DNA of 23,872 bases, from positions 1-23,872 of the IMG/VR virus record IMGVR_UViG_3300006802_000571; one strand, 5' to 3'. The DNA comes from a virus. Shown in pieces: positions 5,906 through 11,732 of the stretch. The position numbers and the translations under genes were made by a program. How positions within the stretch are numbered: position 1 is the first letter of the stretch; each line of letters starts with the position of its first letter. Below the pieces are notes generated by a model. It saw nothing but the letters and a program-made list of their open reading frames with translations. It ran no database searches and was not told where the DNA came from.

Positions 5906-5934
5906 ATAATAGCAGGTTTAGGTAGGGTTGTCAA
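5906..5934 (-). promoter_or_regulatory. strong sigma-70-type promoter predicted to give a leaderless DUF3310 mRNA
   Basis: TTGACA (5934-5929), 17-base spacer, TATTAT (5911-5906) preceded by TGC (extended -10). Seven bases below the last -10 base is 5899, the A of the DUF3310 ATG. The intervening ATAAGG would lie upstream of +1, so the AAGG cannot serve as SD unless initiation is earlier. Confidence 0.85.
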
Positions 5935-5937
5935 CAA

Positions 5938-6852
5938 TTAAAACCACTCTTTTTTCCAGACACAGTGCTTTGTGTCCTCCCAAGGCGCAAACTGCTTGCA
6001 CTCTTCCAAAGTGTAAATCTTTAGCAACTCACCACCAAAAGTTGAGACCTCTGGTTCAAGTGCCTTCTCATACTGAAAGTGCCACCACTCTGCTCCGAGA
6101 TAGCTTCCACCATTTTTGAAATATCTACGACTTTTAATTGGTTGAAACCCATGCTTCTTTGCAAGTTCCGTAAAAGAAAAGAACCTTCCCTCGACTTGAA
6201 CTTTGGTATTTTTATAAGTATACCCCATCAAGGTCCGTATGTCAACATCTTTGTTCTCTGTTCTGCAAAAAACTTCCCAGCCTCTTTCGCCCACTTCTTC
6301 TATAACAAGCATCTCTTTCTTTGGGTTGTTCATTCCAGAGTCAAGAGCCATGTCGAACGCTAATCCTGTGTAGTGAAGAGATTTAGAAGAACGACTAGCC
6401 ATCTTCTTGCTATCTGAAAGTGGTCTCTTTGCTCCTGCACTAGTGATTACGCCTCCTAGTGATAAGACTTCTGCTCGAAGAGCATTGTATGCCTCTGCTG
6501 CGTCCTCTCTGAGTCGAAAGTAAGAGTATCCTTGGCTCCCTTGAACTTGGTCTGCCTCCACCTTTACCCATTTGAGTTTTAGAGAACAATCTTCTGGGTC
6601 TGGGTGGTCGCCAATCTGGAATTTTAAGTCCGAATGACCTGATGCATCGAGTGCCTCATTTATTTCACGAAGCGTTCCTTTACCCACAATCCCATCTGGA
6701 TGAAGCTCTACTGCTTCCTGAAACTTTTCTACTTGCAGTTCAGTTCCCTGACCGAAGATACCATCAGCAGCACCAACATTATACCCTAACGCTTTGAGAG
6801 CACGCTGCAACTCCTTGACATCCTCTCCTCTAGAACCATTCTTTATAATCAT
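5938..6852 (-). CDS. endolysin: peptidoglycan-binding domain plus M15-type peptidase
   Basis: A 304-residue lysis enzyme. Residues about 6-66 form a PG_binding_1 domain (VKELQRALKALGYNVGAADG, FGQGTELQVEKFQ, DGIVGKGTLREI). The C-terminal part is an M15 (VanY/D-Ala-D-Ala carboxypeptidase-like) zinc peptidase with SLHYTGLAFDMALDSG (H160, D167) and EWWHFQYE (H258), the usual His, Asp, His ligands. It should cut peptide stems of host cell-wall peptidoglycan at the end of infection. I start at ATG 6852, which has AGGAG upstream and overlaps the previous stop as ATGA; a TTG 27 bases earlier is unlikely. There is no signal peptide, so export needs a holin. Confidence 0.92.
   Translation of the reverse strand: MIIKNGSRGEDVKELQRALKALGYNVGAADGIFGQGTELQVEKFQEAVELHPDGIVGKGTLREINEALDASGHSDLKFQIGDHPDPEDCSLKLKWVKVEADQVQGSQGYSYFRLREDAAEAYNALRAEVLSLGGVITSAGAKRPLSDSKKMASRSSKSLHYTGLAFDMALDSGMNNPKKEMLVIEEVGERGWEVFCRTENKDVDIRTLMGYTYKNTKVQVEGRFFSFTELAKKHGFQPIKSRRYFKNGGSYLGAEWWHFQYEKALEPEVSTFGGELLKIYTLEECKQFAPWEDTKHCVWKKEWF
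6217..6245 (-). promoter_or_regulatory. consensus-like promoter inside the endolysin gene
   Basis: TTGACA (6245-6240), 17-base spacer, TATACT (6222-6217), predicted +1 near 6210. No obvious new gene begins just below. It may supply extra transcription toward DUF3310, produce an internal RNA, or be fortuitous. Confidence 0.5.
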
Positions 6853-7214
6853 TTCTTTTCTCCTATATATTTCAACCAAGCAAACCTAGGTCTGTTTTCT
6901 AAATAATCTTCTTCTAGTTCTTTGGAATATGCTTCTCTTTCGAAAACATTTTCCCTATAAGCAACTGCCGAATCTTTGTATTTCCACAACCCGTGAAGCC
7001 ACGATAATCCGTATAAAATCCACTGGAAAACGAAAAGAAGTTCCAGCTGCTGCTGAAAATGGATAGTTTCGTGCCTCTTTGTGACATCAGACATAATACT
7101 CCTGCACCACACAAAGACACCAATTGATATGGCGTGTATCCGTATTGGAGCGATATAAGATAACCATACTGGTATCTTGCTATTCTCGATAAAAATAGGT
7201 TTCCAGTTTTTCAT
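6849..7214 (-). CDS. small membrane protein with HExxH metallopeptidase-like motif (121 aa)
   Basis: The start at ATG 7214 overlaps the Smr stop as ATGA (7211-7214); the stop overlaps the endolysin start as ATGA (6849-6852). A TTG start 33 bases earlier is less likely. The sequence shows HETIHFQQQLELLFVFQW: HExxH at residues 48-52 running into a hydrophobic segment (about 57-76), with a first hydrophobic stretch at about 20-38. A conserved-looking acidic block, ENVFEREAYSKE (89-99), may supply a third zinc ligand, as in gluzincins. The overall pattern resembles short bacterial HExxH membrane proteins. A role in lysis is possible from its position directly before the endolysin, but this is inference. 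Confidence 0.7.
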   Translation of the reverse strand: MKNWKPIFIENSKIPVWLSYIAPIRIHAISIGVFVWCRSIMSDVTKRHETIHFQQQLELLFVFQWILYGLSWLHGLWKYKDSAVAYRENVFEREAYSKELEEDYLENRPRFAWLKYIGEKK

Positions 7215-7429
7215 AACTCTTTCTCCGTTATTATAAGCGTTCCGCAATTATAACTATCTTTATGGTAACAAAACCACTCATACTCATCAACAACATTTTT
7301 CACTATTTGTTTCATTTGTTGGGAGTTACCTGTTATTATTTGACAAGGGAGAGTGGCGAAATTAAGGAATCTCCTCACCTTCTCTTCCGCTTGGTGGTGT
7401 CGTGTTCCGTGAAGATCGAGGCTTTTCAT
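7211..7429 (-). CDS. Smr-domain-like protein (72 aa)
   Basis: A compact Smr (small MutS-related) domain: SLDLHGTRHHQAEEKVRRFL near the N-terminus (the DLHG block, residues 5-8), then CQIITGNSQQMKQIVKNVV, which corresponds to the usual HGKG-type strand-loop-helix, and a closing CGTLII strand. Smr domains bind or nick nucleic acids and some act in ribosome rescue by cutting mRNA; the activity here is unknown. The domain begins at residue 3, so the ATG at 7429 must be near the true start. That forces a 68-base overlap with the preceding gene. Confidence 0.75.
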   Translation of the reverse strand: MKSLDLHGTRHHQAEEKVRRFLNFATLPCQIITGNSQQMKQIVKNVVDEYEWFCYHKDSYNCGTLIITEKEL

Positions 7430-7682
7430 TTTTTTCTCTCACCCTAAACAGCCAATTGACGGAAACATATCCAAGACTATCATTTATCCTTTCACAAGCA
7501 AAAGTTCTTTTGAAAAAGTTTGCATGTTCTGTTCCTGGTTGTAATTGGACTAATGCCTTTCGAGACGCCTTGTTTTTCGATTTCAATCCACTTTCTTTGA
7601 AATCTACAATTATCCCAATCCACCCTCTTCCGTATAGAACGTGAGTTACTAAATCACCGATTTCTAGGTCGTCTCCAAGCAT
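7362..7682 (-). CDS. SH3-like (GDLV-type) protein with extended tail (106 aa)
   Basis: Begins MLGDDLEIGDLVTHVLYGRG and continues WIGIIVDFKE, KALVQLQPG, ACERIN and VSVNWLFRVRE, a longer member of the GDLV small-barrel family in this window. The last 22 or so residues (EKPRSSRNTTPPSGREGEEI) look disordered and are encoded over the first 68 bases of the Smr gene in another frame. The ATG at 7682 has AGGGAGAG upstream. The SD lies next to a CCCTATTTATAAGGG inverted repeat (7692-7706) that might modulate access. The function is unknown. Confidence 0.7.
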   Translation of the reverse strand: MLGDDLEIGDLVTHVLYGRGWIGIIVDFKESGLKSKNKASRKALVQLQPGTEHANFFKRTFACERINDSLGYVSVNWLFRVREKNEKPRSSRNTTPPSGREGEEIP

Positions 7683-7720
7683 TTTCTCTCTCCCTTATAA
7701 ATAGGGAAATGAGGCTTAGA

Positions 7721-7807
7721 CTACAAGTAATTCTTTAAAATAAACATTGAAATTGCTAGGAACACAGAAGCAAAAACTAAATGCCATTCAACCTTTTTTT
7801 CTTTCAT
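7721..7807 (-). CDS. 28-aa single-span membrane peptide
   Basis: ATG at 7807 to TAG at 7721 encodes MKEKKVEWHLVFASVFLAIS followed by MFILKNYL: a basic N-terminus and one membrane-spanning segment. It fills the otherwise empty stretch between the 620-residue gene (stop 7818) and the next gene. The only SD candidate is GGAG about 13 bases upstream, inside the end of the preceding gene, which is a little far. The rest of the gap (7683-7720) holds only the leader of the next gene. Confidence 0.45.
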   Translation of the reverse strand: MKEKKVEWHLVFASVFLAISMFILKNYL

Positions 7808-7817
7808 GGTGCATTGG

Positions 7818-9680
7818 TTACTCCAATCTCTGCAAACCAACAGAAAGTTTAAAGAGAGATAGAACATTGGCTAATCTCTTTATATCCTTTACTATTCTTG
7901 ATTTTGTTAGTTCTGGCTGGCTCATATCACCTGGAGTCGATGGAATGAACTTAATAGCCAAACCAGCTATGTATCTCCCTTCAGCGACCTTTTGGTTTTT
8001 GATAGCAACCGTAACGATTGTTACATTTGGAAGGGCACGTAAGTCTGCTAGAATATCGTCAAGACCTCTTGACTTGTCTGCTTCTGCTATGATGTTGTAA
8101 GAAATCATGCAGTGAAACTTATAGATACCTCGCTGTCTGCTTCTACCTTTTTCTTCTCCGAGGAGTTGTCTTTCTACTTCTTTGTAAAACATGTTTTCAT
8201 CAATCTCGTTGTCTAGTCCTTGCTCGTCCTCTGCTGGTAGACCTTGGTCTTCTCCCGAGAACTCATCTTGTAGAAGGTCTATCGCTATCTTTCTGGTCAT
8301 CATCGCATCCTCTCTTTCTATTGCTAGAGTGTCATTGGCGAACTCCTCAAAGCCCTCAAGTGTAAAACCTGCTGTTTCATTTCCAGCTACGTGCTTGAGT
8401 TCCAGAACCACCACGCCGTCTGAGCGTGAGTCTTTGTATAGATTGTAGTCCTCGAACTGATAAAGTCCTGCCTTCTCACTGAGCATCTCCAACTTTCTTT
8501 CTAGCTCTCTCCATTTTTGGTAGCCTGCTGTATTTATAGCCTCCTCTGTTATTCCGTGGTGCTCTGGGTCTAGCTCAATTATTGTTCTGGCTCCGTAGAA
8601 AACCGAAACATAACCTTCCGTTTGGAATGTGTCTTGGTCTACTTGCCAATAAAGATTTGTGAACTGGGACTTCTCGTTGAACTCATCTTCTATTCTTTCG
8701 CACTTCTGTTCTGTCATATCACCTGGGTCGTCTGGTGGGTTGTCGAAAACTACTTCTTGTGCGGCGTCATAAAGAGCATCGTGAAGCTCCTGCGTTAGGT
8801 CCTCCCAATTTTCTTCGTTGTCGGGAAACATTCCTTCGACGTGCTTCTGGACCACAAAGAAAAGGTCGTCAGGGTTCTGTGATTCATTTGGTGCGTCCCA
8901 ATACATTTCGAACTCTGGCTCACCTGGTCCCGACCACTGCATCGAGATGATGTGTTCTGGGTCATCCTCTGGAATGCCAAAGAAGCGAACAATAACGAAA
9001 GCCTTGCCTTCTTCTTTTGTGTATTGGTCGAAGTAGTTTCTCTTCGACTTTGTTGAGATACACCACGTTGTTAGTCTTGGGTTGTGCCCGAAATAACAAC
9101 TGGCTTGTGTTGTAAGTGGTCTAACAGCCATAATGCCATTTACGTTATAAACAAGTTCAGAGTTCTTTTCTGCTTCTGATTTATCACGAAGTTTCTTTTG
9201 CTTTGCTGTCTCTGACTCTGGTAGATTATCTAGTGTTCTGCGCAAGGAACGGAGAGTATATTTGTTTATGTCTCTTTGTTCCAGTCTATTCTGGTTGGTC
9301 TGGAACTCCCTTATTGCTGTCATGATTTGTTCTAGGTGTCCCGTCATGTATCTAAATTCACGATTGGGTCTATCCGTATATCCTGTCGTTCCGTCTTCTT
9401 TCGTATAAGGAACATAGTTGTTCTGGTAGACAGGCTCCATTTCTCTGGCGGCGAACACAATATATTTGCCAACTCCCTTGTCGCCCAACATAGTGCGAAG
9501 CTGGTCTGCGATTAGGTCTACTGTTCCAAAGTGAGCCGTTATTGGTGCTATCTTCTTTGCGTCATCCTTTTTACCTTCTGCGAGTAGCTTATACTCACGA
9601 AAGATTTGCTCTCCAAGGAGTTGACCTTTTGATTTTGTTGGCTTGTTGACGTAGTTACGCCATGTGTTGTTGAAGTTCAT
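7818..9680 (-). CDS. large hypothetical protein (620 aa), possibly virion-associated
   Basis: A 620-residue soluble protein with no assured family. It opens MNFNNTWRNYVNKPTKSKG, a short Trp-containing N-terminus of a kind seen in structural proteins of large marine phages. A middle block, TTWCISTKSKRNYFDQYTKE then GKAFVIV (about 205-232), has the W-C-x-T/S followed by F-x-x-Y-x-x-x-G-x-x-F pattern reminiscent of PcfJ-like or related uncharacterised domains. A long acidic helical region follows. The final ~95 residues (IYKFHCMISYNI, LADLRALPNVTIVTVAI, GLAIKFIP) look like a ferredoxin-like beta-alpha-beta domain. The ATG at 9680 has no SD and coincides with the predicted +1 of its promoter. Confidence 0.8.
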   Translation of the reverse strand: MNFNNTWRNYVNKPTKSKGQLLGEQIFREYKLLAEGKKDDAKKIAPITAHFGTVDLIADQLRTMLGDKGVGKYIVFAAREMEPVYQNNYVPYTKEDGTTGYTDRPNREFRYMTGHLEQIMTAIREFQTNQNRLEQRDINKYTLRSLRRTLDNLPESETAKQKKLRDKSEAEKNSELVYNVNGIMAVRPLTTQASCYFGHNPRLTTWCISTKSKRNYFDQYTKEEGKAFVIVRFFGIPEDDPEHIISMQWSGPGEPEFEMYWDAPNESQNPDDLFFVVQKHVEGMFPDNEENWEDLTQELHDALYDAAQEVVFDNPPDDPGDMTEQKCERIEDEFNEKSQFTNLYWQVDQDTFQTEGYVSVFYGARTIIELDPEHHGITEEAINTAGYQKWRELERKLEMLSEKAGLYQFEDYNLYKDSRSDGVVVLELKHVAGNETAGFTLEGFEEFANDTLAIEREDAMMTRKIAIDLLQDEFSGEDQGLPAEDEQGLDNEIDENMFYKEVERQLLGEEKGRSRQRGIYKFHCMISYNIIAEADKSRGLDDILADLRALPNVTIVTVAIKNQKVAEGRYIAGLAIKFIPSTPGDMSQPELTKSRIVKDIKRLANVLSLFKLSVGLQRLE

Positions 9681-9686
9681 AGTAAG

Positions 9687-9715
9687 ATAATAACCTTTTT
9701 ACTATAAATAGTCAA
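9687..9715 (-). promoter_or_regulatory. sigma-70-type promoter predicted to give a leaderless mRNA
   Basis: TTGACT (9715-9710), 17-base spacer, TATTAT (9692-9687). Seven bases below the -10 is 9680, the A of the ATG of the 620-residue gene; no SD is present between. It lies directly downstream of the hsp20 terminator. Confidence 0.8.
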
Positions 9716-9721
9716 GAAAGA

Positions 9722-9747
9722 AAAGAAAGGGGGAGCTTTCGCTCCCC
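9722..9747 (-). terminator. Rho-independent terminator of hsp20
   Basis: Minus strand: GGGGAGC (9747-9741), GAAA tetraloop (9740-9737), GCTCCCC (9736-9730), then a pyrimidine/T-rich tail (CTTTCTTTTCTTTC). A seven-pair GC-rich stem capped by a GNRA loop six bases after the hsp20 stop codon isolates hsp20 from the next transcription unit. Confidence 0.88.
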
Positions 9748-9752
9748 TGAAA

Positions 9753-10178
9753 TCATTTGATTTCGATAGACAAAGGTTTGACCTCTGGCCGTTGCGGAAC
9801 TCTAACTGAAAGTAAACCATTTTCAAATGACGCCTTCGCTTGTGTTAGGTCAAGGTTGTCGTCATAATTCACATAGGTTCTCGTAAAGTTCCTACGAGCA
9901 ATCCTTTGTCTTTTTTCATTATCCTCATCAACTTGTCCTGTGATGGTGATAGAACGCTTATCAGGCTGTATGTCTATGGATAGTTCTTTCTTCTTGAACC
10001 CCGCTAGAGCAAACTCCAACACGGTAGAGCCATCGTCGTCTCGATAAATGTCGGCAACGGGATAACCCTGTGTGGATGCCTTCAAATGGGTGGGGAAGTC
10101 TGTGAAGAAGTTGTTGAAAACCTCATCAATAACTTTGTGACCTAATAAACCTGGTCTGTATGTAGTAATTGCATTCAT
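9753..10178 (-). CDS. small heat-shock protein Hsp20 (alpha-crystallin family)
   Basis: A 141-residue ATP-independent holdase chaperone. The alpha-crystallin domain spans roughly residues 41-130 and includes ADIYRDDDGSTVLEFALAGF, ITITGQVDED and the signature AKASFENGLLSVRVP. The C-terminal SIEIK provides the IxI oligomerisation motif. The start is ATG 10178, behind a strong AAGGAGG with eight-base spacing; a TTG 24 bases upstream would lie inside the leader hairpin and is unlikely. The gene stands alone: promoter at 10249-10276, a structured leader that resembles a ROSE RNA thermometer, and a terminator directly after the stop. It would protect phage or host proteins from aggregation during heat stress. 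Confidence 0.95.
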   Translation of the reverse strand: MNAITTYRPGLLGHKVIDEVFNNFFTDFPTHLKASTQGYPVADIYRDDDGSTVLEFALAGFKKKELSIDIQPDKRSITITGQVDEDNEKRQRIARRNFTRTYVNYDDNLDLTQAKASFENGLLSVRVPQRPEVKPLSIEIK

Positions 10179-10243
10179 TTTATTGTCCTCCTTATTAAGC
10201 AAGTTACTCTATTCGCCAAGTCCCTGTCGGCAACTTGGCTACA
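10179..10243 (-). promoter_or_regulatory. ROSE-like RNA thermometer in the hsp20 5' leader (candidate)
   Basis: The roughly 65-base leader has two hairpins. Hairpin I: GCCAAGU (10239-10233) pairs with ACUUGGC (10221-10215), with further inner pairing around a GACA loop. Hairpin II: CUUGCUU (10203-10197), loop AAU, AAGGAGG (10193-10187); this occludes the whole Shine-Dalgarno. Its pairs are C-G, U-G, U-A, G x G, C-G, U-A, U-A. The UUGCU anti-SD motif and the G opposite G in the SD are the defining features of ROSE thermometers, which control small heat-shock genes in proteobacteria. The leader is short compared with typical ROSE elements, and folding has not been computed. Confidence 0.72.
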
Positions 10244-10248
10244 TAGAT

Positions 10249-10276
10249 AATGTAAGCACGATGTTTTGGATGTCAA
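10249..10276 (-). promoter_or_regulatory. hsp20 promoter
   Basis: TTGACA (10276-10271), 16-base spacer, TACATT (10254-10249). Predicted +1 is at about 10242-10244. The -35 box contains the TGA stop of the upstream membrane gene. It looks sigma-70-like rather than sigma-32-like (no CTTGAA / CCCCAT pair seen), so heat control would be post-transcriptional. Confidence 0.65.
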
Positions 10277-10611
10277 TAAAAAAGTTGAATTAAAATTATA
10301 AGAACTGCGAGACTAAGACAAATCATAGTCTTTGGTGTGAACATTGTTTCCCCGAGAAGAAACCAAGTGAGGATAGGAAAAACGATAAGACCAGCAGAGG
10401 ATCCAATAAACCTAGCCGTCCAAGCAGAGCCAGTTTCGTCTACTATCATCCTCCAAGAATACCAGAAAGCCATAGAACAAGGAACACCCAAGACTAGCGC
10501 AGTCAGCCAAGGTTTACCAGCCCACCATTCCGATAGGAGTTGGGAGTTTAGTTGGAACCAGCCTATGACCTGCCCCAAGAATACCAGTGCGATGCCGATA
10601 TATAAATTCAT
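10273..10611 (-). CDS. four-span membrane protein (112 aa), DMT-transporter-like
   Basis: The start is ATG 10611, which overlaps the stop of the preceding gene (TGATG) and has GGAG seven bases upstream; a TTG 12 bases earlier is not needed. It has four hydrophobic segments (about 3-16, 35-52, 69-86 and 92-110). MNLYIGIALVFLGQVIGWFQ and ARFIGSSAGLIVFPILTWFL resemble small DMT/EamA-like half-transporters and related phage or bacterial membrane proteins of this length. It is the last gene of the groEL operon; its stop overlaps the hsp20 promoter. Substrate and role are unknown. Confidence 0.75.
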   Translation of the reverse strand: MNLYIGIALVFLGQVIGWFQLNSQLLSEWWAGKPWLTALVLGVPCSMAFWYSWRMIVDETGSAWTARFIGSSAGLIVFPILTWFLLGETMFTPKTMICLSLAVLIILIQLFY

Positions 10612-10946
10612 CAATGTCTCCAAAGTCCCGAGTTGGCTATTGGTGTTCTTGTTGATAGTTCCGCTGTCTTCGAAAGGTCAAGCAACAAGCTGAACTCTGC
10701 TGCTGGTAAAAATAGCCTCTCTACTTCATTTTCTTCTGCTTGTTCCAAGTAATCGTCAAGCATTAGCTCTGCCGTTGCAGATGCGGAACGAAATTCTAAC
10801 AAAGCTGTTAGTTCAGCCTGAGATAACGACAAGTTTTTAGCATAAACATCTTCTAATAGAGCATCCAATCTTATTTTTATTGGGAAAAGAGCTGAATATA
10901 TTACTTTTAGTACACTAACTTTTACTGGGATGGGTTCGTTATTCAT
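10611..10946 (-). CDS. hypothetical helical protein (111 aa)
   Basis: Starts at ATG 10946, overlapping the glutaredoxin stop as ATGA (10943-10946). The sequence is mostly amphipathic helix (SVLKVIYSALFPIKIRLDAL, SQAELTALLEFRSASATAEL, EENEVERLFLPAAEFSLLLD), with no cysteines, signal peptide or clear membrane span. No family is recognised. It is co-transcribed with groEL and glutaredoxin; the order gives no firm clue to function. Confidence 0.65.
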   Translation of the reverse strand: MNNEPIPVKVSVLKVIYSALFPIKIRLDALLEDVYAKNLSLSQAELTALLEFRSASATAELMLDDYLEQAEENEVERLFLPAAEFSLLLDLSKTAELSTRTPIANSGLWRH

Positions 10947-11185
10947 AAATACTCCAACAAGTCCGTGTATCCACCTACTTTCTTAGTATAACCTGTTTCC
11001 AAGTTATTAGCAAGCACAATCGGTACTGTTGGATGATTATGAAACTGCTTATATTCTTCTAGCATCTCTTCTTTTCCAGCGTAGTCAAGAAAGATGCTTT
11101 CTCTTTCTTTTGCGGTACAATAATCTACTGCTCTAACACAAAAAGGACAAGTTGAGCGTCCTATAATAATAAACTTTTCAGTCAT
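10943..11185 (-). CDS. glutaredoxin
   Basis: An 80-residue thioredoxin-fold oxidoreductase. The redox centre is STCPFC (Cys13-Pro-Phe-Cys16). The cis-proline loop TVPIV and the glutathione-binding VGGYTDL near the C-terminus match monodomain dithiol glutaredoxins. It likely supplies electrons to ribonucleotide reductase or reduces protein disulfides in the cytoplasm; phages often carry one beside nucleotide metabolism genes, although no reductase is seen in this window. It overlaps the upstream gene by eight bases and the downstream gene by ATGA. A disulfide role alongside the chaperones of this operon is an alternative. Confidence 0.93.
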   Translation of the reverse strand: MTEKFIIIGRSTCPFCVRAVDYCTAKERESIFLDYAGKEEMLEEYKQFHNHPTVPIVLANNLETGYTKKVGGYTDLLEYL

Positions 11186-11462
11186 TTAGTATCCTCTTGC
11201 CTGTTGAAGCTCCGATAGAGCCATAAATTTGCTCTGCTGAACCATAGGCAATAATCTCTTCTGTTCTCCCGCCCTCATTTAGCTTGACAAGTGAGAAACT
11301 TTCTTTTGCAAATCTGGAATTTTCTTGAAGCAAAAAATTTTGTGCTCCGTGATAATCAGAGATTGAAACTATGCTATTGGAATTAACATACATTCTCTGT
11401 AAAGATACATTCCTGTTGTATCCATCGTTCTCAATTAGTAATCTTTTTATTTCTACTAACAT
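11178..11462 (-). CDS. hypothetical protein (94 aa)
   Basis: The ATG at 11462 directly follows the TAA of the coiled-coil membrane gene, with GGAG eight bases upstream. The protein begins MLVEIKRLLIENDGYNRNVS and has strand-rich segments (SIVSISDYHGAQNFLL, ESFSLVKLNEGG, EEIIAYGSAEQIYGSIG). It could be a small beta-sandwich or a regulatory domain. No motif allows assignment. Its end overlaps glutaredoxin by eight bases. Confidence 0.65.
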   Translation of the reverse strand: MLVEIKRLLIENDGYNRNVSLQRMYVNSNSIVSISDYHGAQNFLLQENSRFAKESFSLVKLNEGGRTEEIIAYGSAEQIYGSIGASTGKRILND

Positions 11463-11732
11463 TTATGCTCCTAAGTTTTTTAATATAAAAGCCCCGATAA
11501 GACCTATAAGGGTGGTGAAGAGTGTCCAGATCATCCTAGAAGAAGTGCGCTTCCAAGTTTCAAGCTCTCTTATTCTAGCATAGAGCCCTTGATCTGGATT
11601 ATAAACTGCTTCTTTGATTTTTGCTATGTCCTCCGACATTTGCTCTTGCTTACTGCTCATAACGTCAATGCCGTTGGCTACTCTATCAAGTTTTGATTGT
11701 AGCTCTAATAGATAATCTTGTGGTTCTACCAT
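11463..11732 (-). CDS. coiled-coil protein with one C-terminal membrane span (89 aa), holin/XhlA-like
   Basis: A heptad-like coiled coil (about 8-45, LLELQSKLDRVANGIDVM, EQMSEDIAKIKEAV) is followed by YNPDQGLYARIRELETWK and a single hydrophobic segment (about 66-86, SRMIWTLFTTLIGLIGAFIL) ending KNLGA. This coil-then-anchor architecture is common among phage accessory membrane proteins, including XhlA-type lysis helpers, so a lysis role is possible but unproven. The ATG at 11732 has GGAGGG nine bases upstream, inside a small ACGG...CCGT inverted repeat. It follows groEL by 31 bases and is probably in its operon. Confidence 0.7.
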   Translation of the reverse strand: MVEPQDYLLELQSKLDRVANGIDVMSSKQEQMSEDIAKIKEAVYNPDQGLYARIRELETWKRTSSRMIWTLFTTLIGLIGAFILKNLGA

